A stretch of 64,000 bases of DNA from Nematostella vectensis (taxonomy: Eukaryota; Cnidaria; Anthozoa; Actiniaria; Edwardsiidae): the NCBI RefSeq assembly GCF_932526225.1, contig NC_064034.1, positions 11,730,887-11,794,886 on the forward strand, in the 5' to 3' direction. The number at the start of each line of letters is the position of its first letter. Position 1 is the stretch's first letter. The notes under the pieces were generated by a model. That model ran no database searches. It was not told the DNA's origin and saw only the letters and a list, made by a program, of their open reading frames with translations. A program made the translations under genes and the position numbers. Positions 1 to 27,010 of this stretch are shown here, in pieces.

Positions 1-469
1 AACAACACAAATTCTAGACAAAGCCGTCGCTCTGTGCTGGTAAAAAAAAATAGTCCTTTCGAAAAATCGGAGTTGAATAAGGATCAACTTGCTGGTCGCT
101 ATTCCGTGTCTTTTATAAGATACAACCTGCAAGTTGTGTTTAGCAAGTCGCGAGGCTTCCCGCGTTCCGCGAGATAGGCGCGAGCTTTTCGTTATTTAGG
201 CGCGAGCGTTCTGCGAGTTGGGCGCGAGCTTTCCGTTATTAAGGCGCGAGCATTCCGCAAGAAAAGCGCGGGCACTCTGCGAGAAGGCCACAAGCTTTCC
301 GCAAAACGGGCGCGAGTTTGGTCGTACGTTTTCGCGTGAGTCGTCACATTTATGGTTACCTTGGGCCAAGCAGTTTGTTTCTTTTCTAAAAAACAGCAAT
401 CTTCAAGCCAATTTAAGGTATAACACAGTTGTAGTAAGTTGGTTTAGAGCATTTTCCTTATCTGTTTAG
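1..469 (+). other. ISY1 intron fragment upstream of the first visible exon
   Basis: No coding exon of ISY1 could be found here. The family's N-terminal segment of about 26 residues (beginning MARNAEKAM in vertebrates, from memory) is not encoded in any frame, so that exon lies outside the window. The stretch ends in a good acceptor (TCTGTTTAG at 461-469). Its middle holds a 22-bp minisatellite, listed separately. Two short overlapping ORFs on opposite strands are by-products of that repeat. Confidence 0.7.
155..330. repeat. 22-bp GC-rich minisatellite
   Basis: The word GGCGCGAGC recurs at 177, 199, 221 and 243, with decayed copies at 265, 287 and 309. This is an exact 22-bp period over about seven units. 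The unit begins GGCGCGAGCTTTCCG and ends with an AT-rich TTATTAA or a GCGAG variant. The array sits in the truncated first visible intron of ISY1. Confidence 0.85.
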
Positions 470-3400
470 GAAAGAAGACCTTTCTTGGCAACTGAATGCG
501 ATAATCTCCAAGAAGCTGAGAAATGGAGGCATCAGGTAATATAATGAATTTATTGACTCCTGCATGGACAGAGTGGTCCCTAAGGAATTTTTCCACAAAT
601 TTGCTCCCACTATTTGCTCCAACTATTTAAAACCCTAAACAACTTCCAGGTGGAAAATAAGTATGTTCATAACTTTTGCTCATTAGATAATCCGAGAGGT
701 TGCAAAGAAAGTGGCTCAAATTCAAAATGGTGAGTTGATATTGTTTTACTATTACAGATAACATTCTAATTCTCACATATATTATTTATCATTTTTGCAT
801 TAGCTGGTCTTGGTGAATTTCGCATCCGTGATCTCAATGATGAAATCAATAAGTTGTTGAGAGAGAAGCGCCATTGGGAAGACAGGATCAAAGAGCTTGG
901 AGGGCCTGATTATGGGGTGAGTAATTTGTACATTTAGTGTTTTGAATGGGGAAGAAGGATATTCCTATAAAAAAAGCCCCTTATTTGTTTTGTCAAAATG
1001 ATACGGTAGATACGGTAATGGTTAATAAGAGCTGTTAAAGCTCAGTGGTATGGGCTGTCCTTTTCAAGCCAGTGTTCGAGGGTATTTTTTACTTTCCCTT
1101 TTCAGTATAAATACCTGGCCCTCTCGAGGTTGACTATTGTACTGTATTTATAACACTATTTCTCTTGCTCTTGGTTAAGAATGAACCTGTATTGGGATAC
1201 TGGGCTGGGGTACCATGCTCATTGACAGTGCTTGTACACAAATTCACACTTTATATTTAAAAAAACATTGTCTTTAGAAAATTGGACCCAAAATGCTTGA
1301 CCATGAAGGGAAAGAGGTCCCAGGAAACAGAGGTTATAAGTAAGTTAAGTAACATGCATGAAATGAAAATGTTATTGTACAGATAGATACGTAAAATTGT
1401 TTACGTAAATTTTATTGTACGGTAGATAGGTAAAATTGTCTGTGTCTTGATATGAGATGATTCATGCAATACACACGATGAAATCATAATTGTGGCATTC
1501 TGTTTTTATCCATATAATAGTAAATAAATAAACGAAAAACTATTTAACAGGTACTTTGGTGCAGCAAAAGAGCTTCCTGGAGTCAGAGAACTATTTGAGC
1601 AGGAGCGTAAGTTGCCATAAATAAGCCTTTATAGATTAGTAAATTCCTTTTCTACAATTCCTAGGCCATCTCACACAAAAATGGATTGGACAAGAAAATT
1701 ATGCAGCTTTCATGCCAAGAAATTCATTGCTGAGGACATTTTTGCCATGCCCTCAGCAATTAAATGTGGTTTTGGATATAAACAACACAATAATTTGAAG
1801 CCAAGAGAATTTTAGGGCAATAAAAAAGAGAAAATATGATTGAGGTGGAAGAAAATAAGTCCCCAGAAGTAATTGACTGAGAAAGCTAGAAAATTGACAG
1901 TCTTCAAAACCAGGCATTTTGCTTTAATTTCTTTCTTATCTCCTTCACTTTGATAAAATCCATGTTTACATTTCGTGTTTCTCTTCAGCTCCTGCACCTC
2001 CAAGAAAAACCAGGGGGGAGCTGTATAAGGATATTGATGCTGATTACTATGGTTACCGCGATGAGGATGATGGTGTGTTGGTGCCTATAGAGCAAGAAGC
2101 CGAGGAAGAGGGTGGGTGTTATCATGATTATTATCAGAATACATTGGATATATTAAACTCACTATGTTAGGTCCAAATTTCTTTACATACTGTACTTCAG
2201 TGAATAACAAGCTACATAAGATACTTATAGTTAATATGATACACAATCCATTTAATTATTTTGAAAAGAAAAGTCCAACAGATTATGGCAAAGACATTTT
2301 TGTTGTGAGAGCGATATTGATTGGCTTGATTGACTTAGACATGATTGAAGCACTTAAAAATGTGAAAGGTTAGTAAATCTGTAACTTTCCCACATGTTAC
2401 TCCACAGAAAACTGTATCCTTTTTCTCAATTGGGATTTAATGCCTTATTATAAGGATGAGGATGAATGATCTGCTTATAACTTTGCATTTTCAAGTTTTA
2501 TGACTGATATAGAGTCACAATAGTAAATCGATTCATAAATCCGGCATGTGAATCACATACACACGAATATCAATCAGGAAAGAGATGATGTAATAACAGT
2601 CATGTGGTCCCACAAATGTCCCACAAAGTCGGCAATCGGGATGGCAACTCAAATTGCAGGAAAAACATGTACAGTTTACTATGAGGAAAGAAAAACAAAA
2701 AGCAAACAAACCACATACAAGGGCAGTTTAAGTCCTACCATTAAACTTGTGTTTGATATTATCCTAGGTTACTTTAACCCTTTCACTCCTGGGAACGTTT
2801 GAGCAAAATTGTAAGAAAAACAGACTGAAAACAGAAACCTCCCCCACCCCTATTTCAAGTCCAACACTACCAGTTAAGCTAAGCTACCGCTGACCCAAGA
2901 AGGTATGCCTTGAAGTTTCCAACAATGCACTGTGCCTTTTCTTTCTAGCGACTGCACTGCTACAGCCTGTTGCTTGTAATTTGCTTAAAAATTACAGTTT
3001 TTTCACATCTGGAGAGTGCCTTAGGACATCATAAAGTCTATTTGGGCATAATTAATGCTGTGCTTATGGATGTTTGCATGCTGAGGTTGATTCAATGGGA
3101 TAATTCCTTGTAAGGGCTTCACCAAGTGAGAAAGGAATTTTCTCTAGTGAATGGCCTCATACTCTCCAATGTGGGCCATCTTTGCTACCCAACCTTATTC
3201 AAAAATTGTTTTCAGGCTTATTCTGGGTTCCTTGGACCTGGAAATGTTTTGTTTGGCTTCAGGGCACAGAGACTTATAAAAAAAACTGTTATGATTCTGG
3301 AGGAGGAGATTGCCAGCCTGTCTGTCAAGGTGTTTCCAAGACTCCGATGATGCAGTGCAGGCATGCAAAATAGGCTAAACATGGTGACTCGCTTCTAATG

Positions 3401-5755
3401 GAGGTTCTAGAATTGATTATTGTTACTGGTTGCTGTAAAATGGGACCTGACGGAGTGCAATAAAAGTATCTATTTGTGACTTGATCTGTGTTTGCTTGTT
3501 TCTATTTGTAGTTCAGAATTTTGTGTCTTTTTTGGTAAGGAAACGTTTCTGAGTTTAAGCATTTGTTTACGAATTGATCAGAAATCAAGGTTGATATTTT
3601 GACAAAAGAGTAAATTCTATTACATTTCTTGGATGCGCTTTTGAAGGTCGTCTATGCCTTGGAGAAATCCATGAGTATCCGGGTCTGGTGATGTTTAGTT
3701 TGCATTTCTGACATTTTGGAGTTGGGCCTATATTTTACAGGCGTCTCAGGGCATAATAGTAATGAAAGACTTAATTACATATAAAAATGAGACTGTCATT
3801 TGTACTTTTGCTATAAATCTTGACGTTTGCCGATAAAAATTGTAGTTTAGAAGTCAGGCATAAACAGCGAAATTGGCTTTCTCTTCTACTTTTCCCCACA
3901 CTTAAATCTCTGACAAAAATAACTTTGGAGACACATAAACACATAGTACCTACCGAAGAGAGCACCGCTTTATCTTATCATTTCCAAGTTTTCGTATTTT
4001 GAGCTGGATTTATTCCGTTTCCATTCAACAACGATACTAGTAGTTATCTATTTCTATGCTTTTTTACAAGATTTTCACCAAGCTTGGACAACAAGACAAG
4101 TTCCCATCATCTTAGGTGACCGTGTTTTATTTCCCAAGATGCAGGAAAACCCCTAATGTCTTTATTTTAGATAAATCTGAGCAGGACTCACTGACCTCAT
4201 CCAACATGTTGTACAATTTGTGGGACTTTTGTGGGACATCTGGGTTGCACTTTGCTGGCTTTTATTTGCTGCTTTCTGATTAGATATTCGTGCACACGTC
4301 CGATCTATGAATTCTAGTAACCCTTTAAATTTGATTTTTTGCCATTGTCGAGAGTGTTTTTTAATGCGGGTTTTTGTAGCGATTTCCAGAGCCATGGATG
4401 AGTGGAAGAGGAAAAAGGAGGAAGGCCAAGTTGAACTAGAAGATGAAGACGAGGAAGACATTTATGCTGTAAAACCTGGACCTGAGGTATAGACCCTGTT
4501 AACAGGGACTTTTTTTTTAATAAGTACTTTGGAGCGAGCTATTCTTCTAGTAGTAAAAGTAGTAGTAGTACTAGTCTAGTAGTAGTACTAGGCTATTGTT
4601 ACTGTGTATATGTTACACCTCATCAATTAACTGTTTTTACACACAGGGTGATGACGAGGATATGGATACTGAAGAAGGGGCAGAGAAGGAGCAATCTTTT
4701 GTTGCACATGTCCCAGTACCCTCACAGAAAGAGGTGAGCTTGGATACTGAAGAGAGCTGTAGCTAGAACGGGTGTCATAAAGTAACTATCAAGGAGATAA
4801 GGGGTAATGCTAGCCAGGTGACCCCTCCCCCTCACTAGGTAGGATAGGGAGAGGCAGTAAAAAGCTGTAGATAGATTTGGCAAGGGGTTGTAACTAGCAG
4901 ATGAAAGGGTGTCGTTAGCAAGTAGAAGAGGGTCCTAGTAAGATGGGGAGATGCTGTCCATACCTGTGTGGGGGTCATAGCTAGCAGGGAAGGGGGAGTT
5001 TGTAGGATAGCCTTTAGTAGGGCCATTTCTGATGCCACTTTCTGATCCCCACCCCCTTGGGAAAATTGCTGATCCAAAACTGACCCCACTGCTCTTCTTC
5101 CTTATGCTGACTAAATAATAGACGGGTATACCATGTATGATGCTACTTTGGTTTGAATTATCTAGGGACAGGTTCAAAGGAGGGGCAGTTCCATTGCCAT
5201 TGGTATATATTTTTTTATAAATAGGGTTAGCCTATTTTAATGCCAGATTCAAACAACCACACAAAACTGAAGTTTTATTGTAGCACACATGCTTTTATTT
5301 TGTTTAACTTCATTTTACTTCTTTTATTTAAATGTACAATATTTTATTATTATTGATTTTGCTAACAATATTCCTCATAGAACTAGATAAGGATGAAAAG
5401 TTTCAAAATTTATAAGATATGATAATTTTTTTTCAGGTTGAGGAGCTTCTTGTTCAGAGAAAGAAAAGGGTAGGTTATACAAGTTATCTTTTAAATAAGT
5501 TAAATTGTTTGTTATTTACACATTGCTCTTTTGCGAGTGTTACTAGATAAACAGATCATTCCCCTAAGGTTTCTCTCAATCATTGCAGGATGTAAACATA
5601 CTGACTTCACCTGTAAGGGTATCATAGAGGGTGACTTGAAGCAACAGTCCACTCTAACTAATCCCTTTTCCTCCTCTCAGGAACTGCTTGACAAGTATGC
5701 CAGTGAAGCTCTCATGCAGCAAAGTCAAGAGGCCAAGGCACTGCTGGGGTTATAG
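470..5755 (+). CDS. ISY1: Pre-mRNA-splicing factor ISY1 homologue (5' partial)
   Basis: ISY1 is a NineTeen-complex protein that sits near the spliceosome active site at the branching step, in the nucleus. Ten exons are visible: 470-535, 687-729, 804-916, 1278-1339, 1551-1606, 1989-2111, 4392-4486, 4647-4733, 5437-5469 and 5681-5755. All junctions are GT-AG and the phases agree, giving 250 residues. Diagnostic stretches are [65 protein letters not shown], the DEDDGV segment, an acidic run before [14 protein letters not shown] and the C-terminus ALLGL. All are close to vertebrate ISY1. Only about 26 N-terminal residues are missing, because the first exon is outside the window. The exon at 4392 must use the second AG of CAGAG, since the first AG would shift the frame. 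DOT1L follows on the same strand after about 1.8 kb. Confidence 0.95.
1025..1090 (+). repeat. Degenerate tRNA-like or SINE-like fragment
   Basis: The sequence around 1036-1047 (TAAAGCTCAGTGG) resembles an internal RNA polymerase III A box. About 30 bases on, GTGTTCGAGGG at 1072-1082 resembles a B box. Between them GGCT and AGCC can form an anticodon-like stem. The flanks do not give a clean acceptor stem, so an intact tRNA gene is unlikely. A remnant of a tRNA-derived SINE in ISY1 intron 3 fits better. Confidence 0.4.
4546..4594. repeat. AGT trinucleotide microsatellite
   Basis: Imperfect AGT/ACT repeats (TAGTAGTA words) in ISY1 intron 7, just downstream of the exon ending at 4486. It is non-coding. 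Confidence 0.7.
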
Positions 5756-6530
5756 CCTTGCTGAAAAGATCTTAACCAAGCAAAGGTCCTTGGGGCTTGT
5801 CAGTCATCACAACTATGCTTGCATTATGCCCAGAGCCAGACAGCTATGAGTTGGGGTTTGGGACCTTGGGGCTTGTCACTCGTCACAACTATGCTTGCAT
5901 TTGCCCAGAGCCAGACAGCCATGAGTTGGAGCTGTCTATCTACTCAGAACTTGCCTATGCACTCTCTTCACTGATGCAAAATGCATCATTGCAGATTTAG
6001 GTTGAACAGATCACTATTTATTGTATAGCCCTCTTTACAATGGGGTATACATACCATTGTTACTTGAATGTGACAGCTTGGCAGTTTCTTGTCTACTTAA
6101 ACGTGACAGCTTGACAGTTTCTAGTCAGTAATACATTATTTTTGTACACAAATTACCTACATAAGCCTCTCCTTGACTGTAGCTTTTTAGCATAATAACT
6201 TGAGACTTGACCTGGCTGCATAGCAATAATGCTAGTAGAAAGTTTTCCTGTCTAGCCATGAAATGATCACTAGCATGCCAGATAAACACAGCTTTGCTGG
6301 ACCTAGCGATTGAGGTGGCTATGTCAGCAATGATCGGTGATGTTGGCGCTCTGCCTTCTGTTTGAAGGGTCTGCACCAGCAATGATGGGTGATGTTGGTG
6401 CAGTTTGCATAAGATGTCCCACATCCAGTCACAGCCGATATAACTCCCGGTTAGATCATGACCACTAAACAAAATGTAAAATAGTAATTTTTCTTTGTAT
6501 AAAGCAATAAAAAGATTTTCTGAAGAAATC
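5756..6530 (+). other. ISY1 3' UTR with internal tandem duplications
   Basis: The stretch runs from the TAG stop to a canonical AATAAA at 6506-6511. It contains a 76-bp direct duplication with copies starting at 5788 and 5864 (CCTTGGGGCTTGTCA). Two shorter duplications follow: one around 6070-6123 (GTGACAGCTTG) and one around 6327-6400 (CAGCAATGAT). No coding sequence is credible here, and the short ORFs are not conserved-looking. The 3' end is inferred from the polyA signal only. Confidence 0.55.
6506..6511 (+). terminator. AATAAA polyadenylation signal, probably ISY1
   Basis: Canonical hexamer about 750 bases after the ISY1 stop and about 1 kb before the DOT1L start. It is the best candidate for the 3' end of ISY1, but no transcript evidence is available. 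Confidence 0.5.
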
Positions 6531-6691
6531 TGACATTGTGGGTAGCCTGTAAATAGTCGTTTATCCCACCTCCCTCATCCACTAAAACAAAAAAAGACTC
6601 GGAAGTTCACATTTTAAAACACATTCCGTTGCTTTTTTGGGTTATTGTTGTTGAGAAAAATGGGCTAAATATTCATTGACGAATGCCTTTT

Positions 6692-6770
6692 CAGGGCCGT
6701 AGCAGGGGGTGGGACACTGGGGGCACGTGTACCCTCCAATATTTTGAAAAATTATAAGGAAATGACCTAT
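6692..6770 (+). mobile_element. MITE family 1, 3'-truncated copy
   Basis: The copy begins CAGGGCCGTAGCAGG, then a G-rich GGGGGCACGTG block, then CAATATTTTGAAAAATTATAAG and GGAAATGACC (split here). The same order occurs at 10556-10720 and, inverted, at 61726-61890. This copy loses similarity after the GAAATGACC word. It lies between ISY1 and DOT1L. Confidence 0.65.
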
Positions 6771-6954
6771 GGTTACGTATAAAAAAGAGTATTATTGTTT
6801 TATAGCGAGATCGCGTGTCTCAGTAGTTAATTACTTTTCTTTAAGTAATTACAAAATTCTGCTTGGTTCTAAAGTATGATAATGACACGTTATTTTTATA
6901 GCGCCAAATTACCTTAGGCAAGCTGATTGCTAAATATATAAACGCTTCAACTTG

Positions 6955-6962
6955 TGACGTCA
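6955..6962. promoter_or_regulatory. Palindromic CRE-like site
   Basis: A perfect TGACGTCA palindrome lies about 600 bases before the DOT1L start codon, with a second GATGACGT word near 6991. These match the known CREB/ATF core. Function is inferred only from the motif. Confidence 0.35.
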
Positions 6963-7407
6963 CGCGGAATATTAACTTCCCGCGTTTTTAGATGACGTAC
7001 TTCGGTTACGACAAACTCGATGTGGGCGAGCTGTGATTATTATTGTGTTAGTTTAAGCGTAGCCTACACACTCCATCAGAAAGTATAAAACATAGAGTGA
7101 TTATGAGCGGCTTTTAGACGTGACAACTTGGTCAGCTTCTACAGGAAAGAATCTAAAGAAGCTTCCGTTCTTGGAAAAAAAGTAAGAGATGAGATTATCA
7201 AAGTTTACAACCGTTAGACAGGGGTCTTATCGGGTATATTTACTTATACAAACTATATTTATTCATAAAAAATATTGCCAATTATGACAACTCAATAATC
7301 GTAGGTTTATGCGTCTTGTGATTCTAAACATTTCCCTAATTATTTCCACACTTTTCACAACACAGCCACAGGTGAATAACAAACGACCATTTATCCTCTT
7401 TTAGTAT

Positions 7408-7578
7408 TAGCCAATCAAAGGCGCGATACCCGTCACGTGGCATAACTATGCAGCTGAGGGGACGCATGGCTGTAACCCGCGAGTTTTAGGTGGCAAAATG
7501 GCGTCCACCGTTTTGCTTTTAAGTTTTCCAATTTAGTCTTTATTTTAACTCTTTATTTTCAAGAAAATAGGCCAGGGA
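7408..7578 (+). promoter_or_regulatory. DOT1L promoter-proximal region
   Basis: This GC-rich stretch just before the DOT1L ATG holds CCAAT at about 7411, an E-box CACGTG at about 7434, and AAAATGGCG at 7495-7503. The last matches the core of YY1 sites, which in many animals sit at or just after the transcription start of TATA-less housekeeping genes. No TATA box stands out. A start near 7490-7500 would give a 5' UTR of about 80 bases. This is inference from motifs. Confidence 0.4.
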
Positions 7579-23012
<15,434 letters not shown>

Positions 23013-23770
23013 GGCTAGAATACTTATGTAGATCAGCGACGCGCTTTTTTGAAAATAGACGAGAAGGGGGTGGGGATAGAGCTGTTTTAAATCGCGCAGT
23101 GCACTTCAATATTTCTGGAGGGTATTTTACTTAGTTGATGGCTTCCTGGGGGGGAGGGTGGGGTGTGGGATTGTTTGCCATTGATCGCTCTTTTTTATTT
23201 TCTCGTTCGTCACACCCCAGTCAGAACGCATTAAGAAATGTCATTCCCTGTATCGCGGAAACATCCGTGAGTAACCTTTGCTGTCCTTCAAAGCGGGAGA
23301 TATTTCATAAATTTCTCTATTTTTAAGGGCGTGGAGTCAGAAACGTACCGTAACAGCGCGTGTCGATTCATATTTTTCCATGTTTCGCTGGAAGGGAAGT
23401 TCAGAGGGAGGGGTTAATGCCTAAAATATAGCCAATGCTGTGACTATCTACTGTATATACTGTAAATGTAATTGAAAAGAAAGATGCATCATGCGTTATC
23501 GATGTCTTCAGATATTTTATTATTAAAAATGTGATAGAATTATCATAATTAGGCAATAAGCATCTGCCGCAAACATTGATAATTAAGTATAATTAGTGAA
23601 TAATCCATAGGAAATAATGGAGTATATTTTACTTGACTGTGATCAGTCATAGCTCGGATGGATGGCTCGGATCTTAACTGACTAAATGAAGTATGTGTCT
23701 CAACTCCTGAATCGTGGGCGACCACACCCTTTCAAGGAATGTCTAATAAAATGATCCTAATGCGGACTGA
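23013..23770 (+). other. DOT1L 3' UTR (predicted)
   Basis: Non-coding sequence from the TAG stop to AATAAA at 23745-23750. It includes G-rich runs near 23065 and 23150 and then AT-rich DNA. The end point is inferred from the hexamer. A second AATAAA-like word near 23995 is a possible alternative. Confidence 0.45.
23745..23750 (+). terminator. AATAAA polyadenylation signal, probably DOT1L
   Basis: Canonical hexamer about 730 bases after the DOT1L stop. It is the first clear signal downstream of the gene. Confidence 0.45.
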
Positions 23771-24544
23771 GTTGAACCTGAATAAGGATTTAATATGAAT
23801 ATCCGTGTTTCACTTCTGATAATTCTGAAGCATGCGTTATCGATGTCTGTAACTTGCATGTCATACGTAATGTATTGTTTTACACTATGCATATGTCCCA
23901 GTAATGTGCACATGGGTGTGCACTTGTAAGTGGTACACATATGCTTTCAGGAAGCGCCGCTTACTTTTGCTGCCAAACGTCTCGATCTGCGCATAATAAA
24001 AATTTTCAAATGTTCATGTCGTACCGATTTTATTATGTCAAGGGACAAAGGATAGGGGTTAAGAAATCTAGAAAAAAGAAGACAATACAAGACCGTTGCT
24101 ACAGCACATAACAGGCTCTTGGCTACCAAAAAGCGGTTATTTTTTCTAAAAGAATCGACAAATATTATGCTGCATTCACCAGAGCCATGTTTAGTTAAAC
24201 AAGGTTTTTTTGTCTGATAACTTGCCAAGTTTCTCATTGTGTTGAATTTTTACTAGCTAAATGATCACTATAGTAACATGTATAGCACAGTCTATTGATT
24301 TTTCTTCTTGGTTCTGTCCACTCTTAAGAGATTGAGATTTAAACCGGTCTAATCAAACCACCTTTAAACTGGTTTAAGTGCTAGTGTGAATGCGGTTTTA
24401 GACATTTTGCATGTGATACTGATGCATGAGCATCTCCTAGCAAATCCTAGCGCGCCTGACATGGTATATTTGTTAGCGCTGTACATTGTGCGCTGTTCGT
24501 GTCTGCGCATTGTCTGATTACGTCCGTAGAGCCCCAGTTTTGTA

Positions 24545-25690
24545 CAGTGCGCACTGTCTGTCTGGTGAAGTCTGTACAGTGCGCGCTTTCTGGTGAAGTC
24601 TGTACAGTGCGCGCTTTCTGGTGAAGTCTGTACAGTGCGCGCTTTCTGGTTAGGTCTGTCCAATGCGCGCTTTCTGGTTAGGTCTGTCCAATGCGCGCTG
24701 TCTGTTTGGGAAAGTCTGTACTTTACCCGCTGTTTGTTTCTGTTTAGGTCTGTACAGAGCTATAAGATAAAAAAGGGCAGTCTGTCAGTCGTCGTGTACG
24801 AGCACTGCGAAATGCGCTCAGCCTTGGATACGCCAATCAGACACCTTGAATGCGATCAGAAAATGAAAAGACAAGTACGGGCAAGCGTTTATATCAACGT
24901 TCGCTTGCTACGCATGCTAGTACAGTGTGTGCTGTCTGTCTTGTGAAGTCTGTAAAATGCGCGCTCTGGTAAGGTCTGTACAATGCGCGCTGTCTGTCTG
25001 GTGACGTCTGTACACTGCGCGCTGTCTGTCTGGTGAGGTCTGTACAATGCGCGCTGTCTGACTGGTGAGGTCTGTACACTGCGCGCTATCTGTCTGGTGA
25101 GGTCTGTACATTGCGCGCTATCTGTCTGGTGAGGTCTGTGCAATCTGCGCTGTCTGACTGCTGAGGTCTGTCTGGTGAGGTCTGTACAATGCGCGCTGTC
25201 TGACTGGTGAGGTCTGTACATTGCGCGCTGTCTGTCAGGTGAGGTCTGTACAATGCGCGCTGTCTGACTGGTGAGTTCTGTGCATTGCGCGCTGTCTGAC
25301 TATGAGGTCTGTACGTTGCACGTTGTCTGTCTGGTGAAGTCTGAACATTGCGCGCTGTCTGTCTGGTGAGGTCTGTACATTGCGCGCTTGTCTGGTGAAG
25401 TCTGAACATTGCGCGCTGTCTATCCGGTTGAGGTCTCTACATTACTTGCTGTCTTTCTGTTCAGTGCGCGCCGTCTGTCTTATAAGGTCTGTACAGTGCG
25501 CGCTGTCTGTCTGGTGAAGTCTGAACATTGCGCGCTGTCAGTCTGGTGAGGTCTGTTCAGTGCGCGCTATCTGTATGATGAAGACTGCCCGGTTTGCGCT
25601 GTCTATCTGGTAGAATCTGTACAGTTTATTTGCTCTGAGCAATTTGGCGAAATCTGTTCAGAGTGCGCTGTCTCTCTGGTGAATTCAATG
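24545..25690. repeat. 32-bp monomeric satellite
   Basis: Tandem units of about 32 bases, beginning GGTGAGGTCTGTACA and continuing ATGCGCGCTGTCTGTCT. The period shows in the reverse-strand translation: one protein pattern returns every 32 residues, as expected when three 32-base units are read through three frames. An unrelated piece at about 24750-24905 interrupts the array. The apparent reverse-strand ORFs of 60-110 codons are by-products. Confidence 0.9.
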
Positions 25691-27010
25691 CATTGCGCAA
25701 TGTCTGTATGGGGAAGACTGGTGGAGCGCTGTTGCGTGCTGGCTCTACGGTAAATTCTATGGTGTGTGCACAGTGTATGGTGAAGTCTGTACATTGCGCG
25801 CTGGCTGTACGGTGAATTCTATGGTGTATGCACTGTCTGTCTGGTAAAGTCTGTACATTGCACGCTGGCTGTACGGTGAATTCTATGGTATGTGCACTGT
25901 ATGTATGGTGAAGTTTGTACATTGCGCACTGGCTGTACGGTGAATTCTATGGTGGTGCACAGTGTATGGTGAAGTCTGTACATTGCGCACTGGCTGTACG
26001 GTGAATTCTAGGGTGGTGCACAGTGTATGGTAAAGTCTGTACATTGCGCGCTGGCTCTACGGTGAATTCCATGGTGTGTGCACTGTGTATGGTGAAGTCT
26101 GTACATTGCGCACTGGCTGTACGGTGAATTCTATGGTGTGTGCACTGTGTATGGTGAAGTCTGTACATTGCGCGCTGGCTCTACGGTGAATTTCATGGTG
26201 TGTGCACTGTGTATGGTGAAGTCAGTACATTGCGCGCTGGCTGTACGGTGAATCCCATTATGCGTGCACTGTCCGTCAGGTAAAGTCTGTACATTGTGCG
26301 CTGGCTGTACGGTGAATTCTATGGTGTATGCACTGTCTGTATGATGAAGTCTGTACATTGCGCGCTGGCTGTACGGTGAATTCCATGGTGTGTGCACTGT
26401 CTATCTGGTAAAGTCTGTACATTGCGCGTTGGCTGTACGGTGAATTCTATGGTGTGTGCACTGTGTATGGTGAAGTCTGTACATTGCGCACTGGCTGTAC
26501 GGTGAATTCTATGGTGGTGCACAGTGTATGGTGAAGTCTGTACATTGCGCACTGGCTGTACGGTGATTTCTAGGGTGGTGCACAGTGTATGGTAGTCTGT
26601 ACATTACGCGCTGGCTCTACGGTGAATTCCATGGTGTGTGCACTGTCTGTATGGTGAAGTCTGTACATTGCGCGCTGTTTGTACATTGCGCGCTGGCTGT
26701 ACGGTGAATTCTATGGTGTGTGCACTGTGTATGGTGAAGTCTGTACATTGCGCGTTGGCTGTACGGTGAATTCTATGGTGTATGCACTGTCTATCTGGTA
26801 AAGTCTCTACATTGCGCGCTGGCTGTACGGTGAATTCCATGGTGTGTGCACTGTCTGTCTGGTAAAGTCTGTACATTGCGCTCTGGCTGTACGGTGAATT
26901 CTATGGTGTATGCACTGTCTATCTGGTAAAGTCTGTACATTGCGCGCTGGCTGTACGGTGAATTCTATGGTGTGTGCACTGTCTGTATGGTGAAGTCTGT
27001 CCAGTGTGAG
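25690..27010. repeat. 64-bp dimeric satellite
   Basis: Directly continues the 32-bp array, but the unit is now 64 bases made of two diverged 32-base halves. Half A starts GGTGAATTCTATGGTG and contains GTGCACTGTCTG. Half B starts GGTGAAGTCTGTACATTG and contains CGCGCTGGCTGTAC. About twenty dimers are present with small indels. This is a higher-order repeat derived from the neighbouring monomer. Confidence 0.9.

Noticed and set aside
1025-1090. Functional tRNA gene
   Set aside because: No convincing 7-bp acceptor stem or T-arm pairing could be drawn, so only a tRNA-like fragment is reported.
6125-6472. 115-codon reverse-strand ORF after ISY1
   Set aside because: It lies in the predicted ISY1 3' UTR across short duplications, with no domain recognised and no sign of splicing or promoter.
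24889-26876. Many reverse-strand ORFs with HQTDSAQCTDLTRQ-like repeats
   Set aside because: They come from the 32/64-base satellite. The protein pattern is the same DNA unit read in successive frames, with no start context or conserved domain.
24545-27010. CRISPR-like regular repeats
   Set aside because: Units are contiguous tandem copies without unique spacers, and the DNA is clearly animal.
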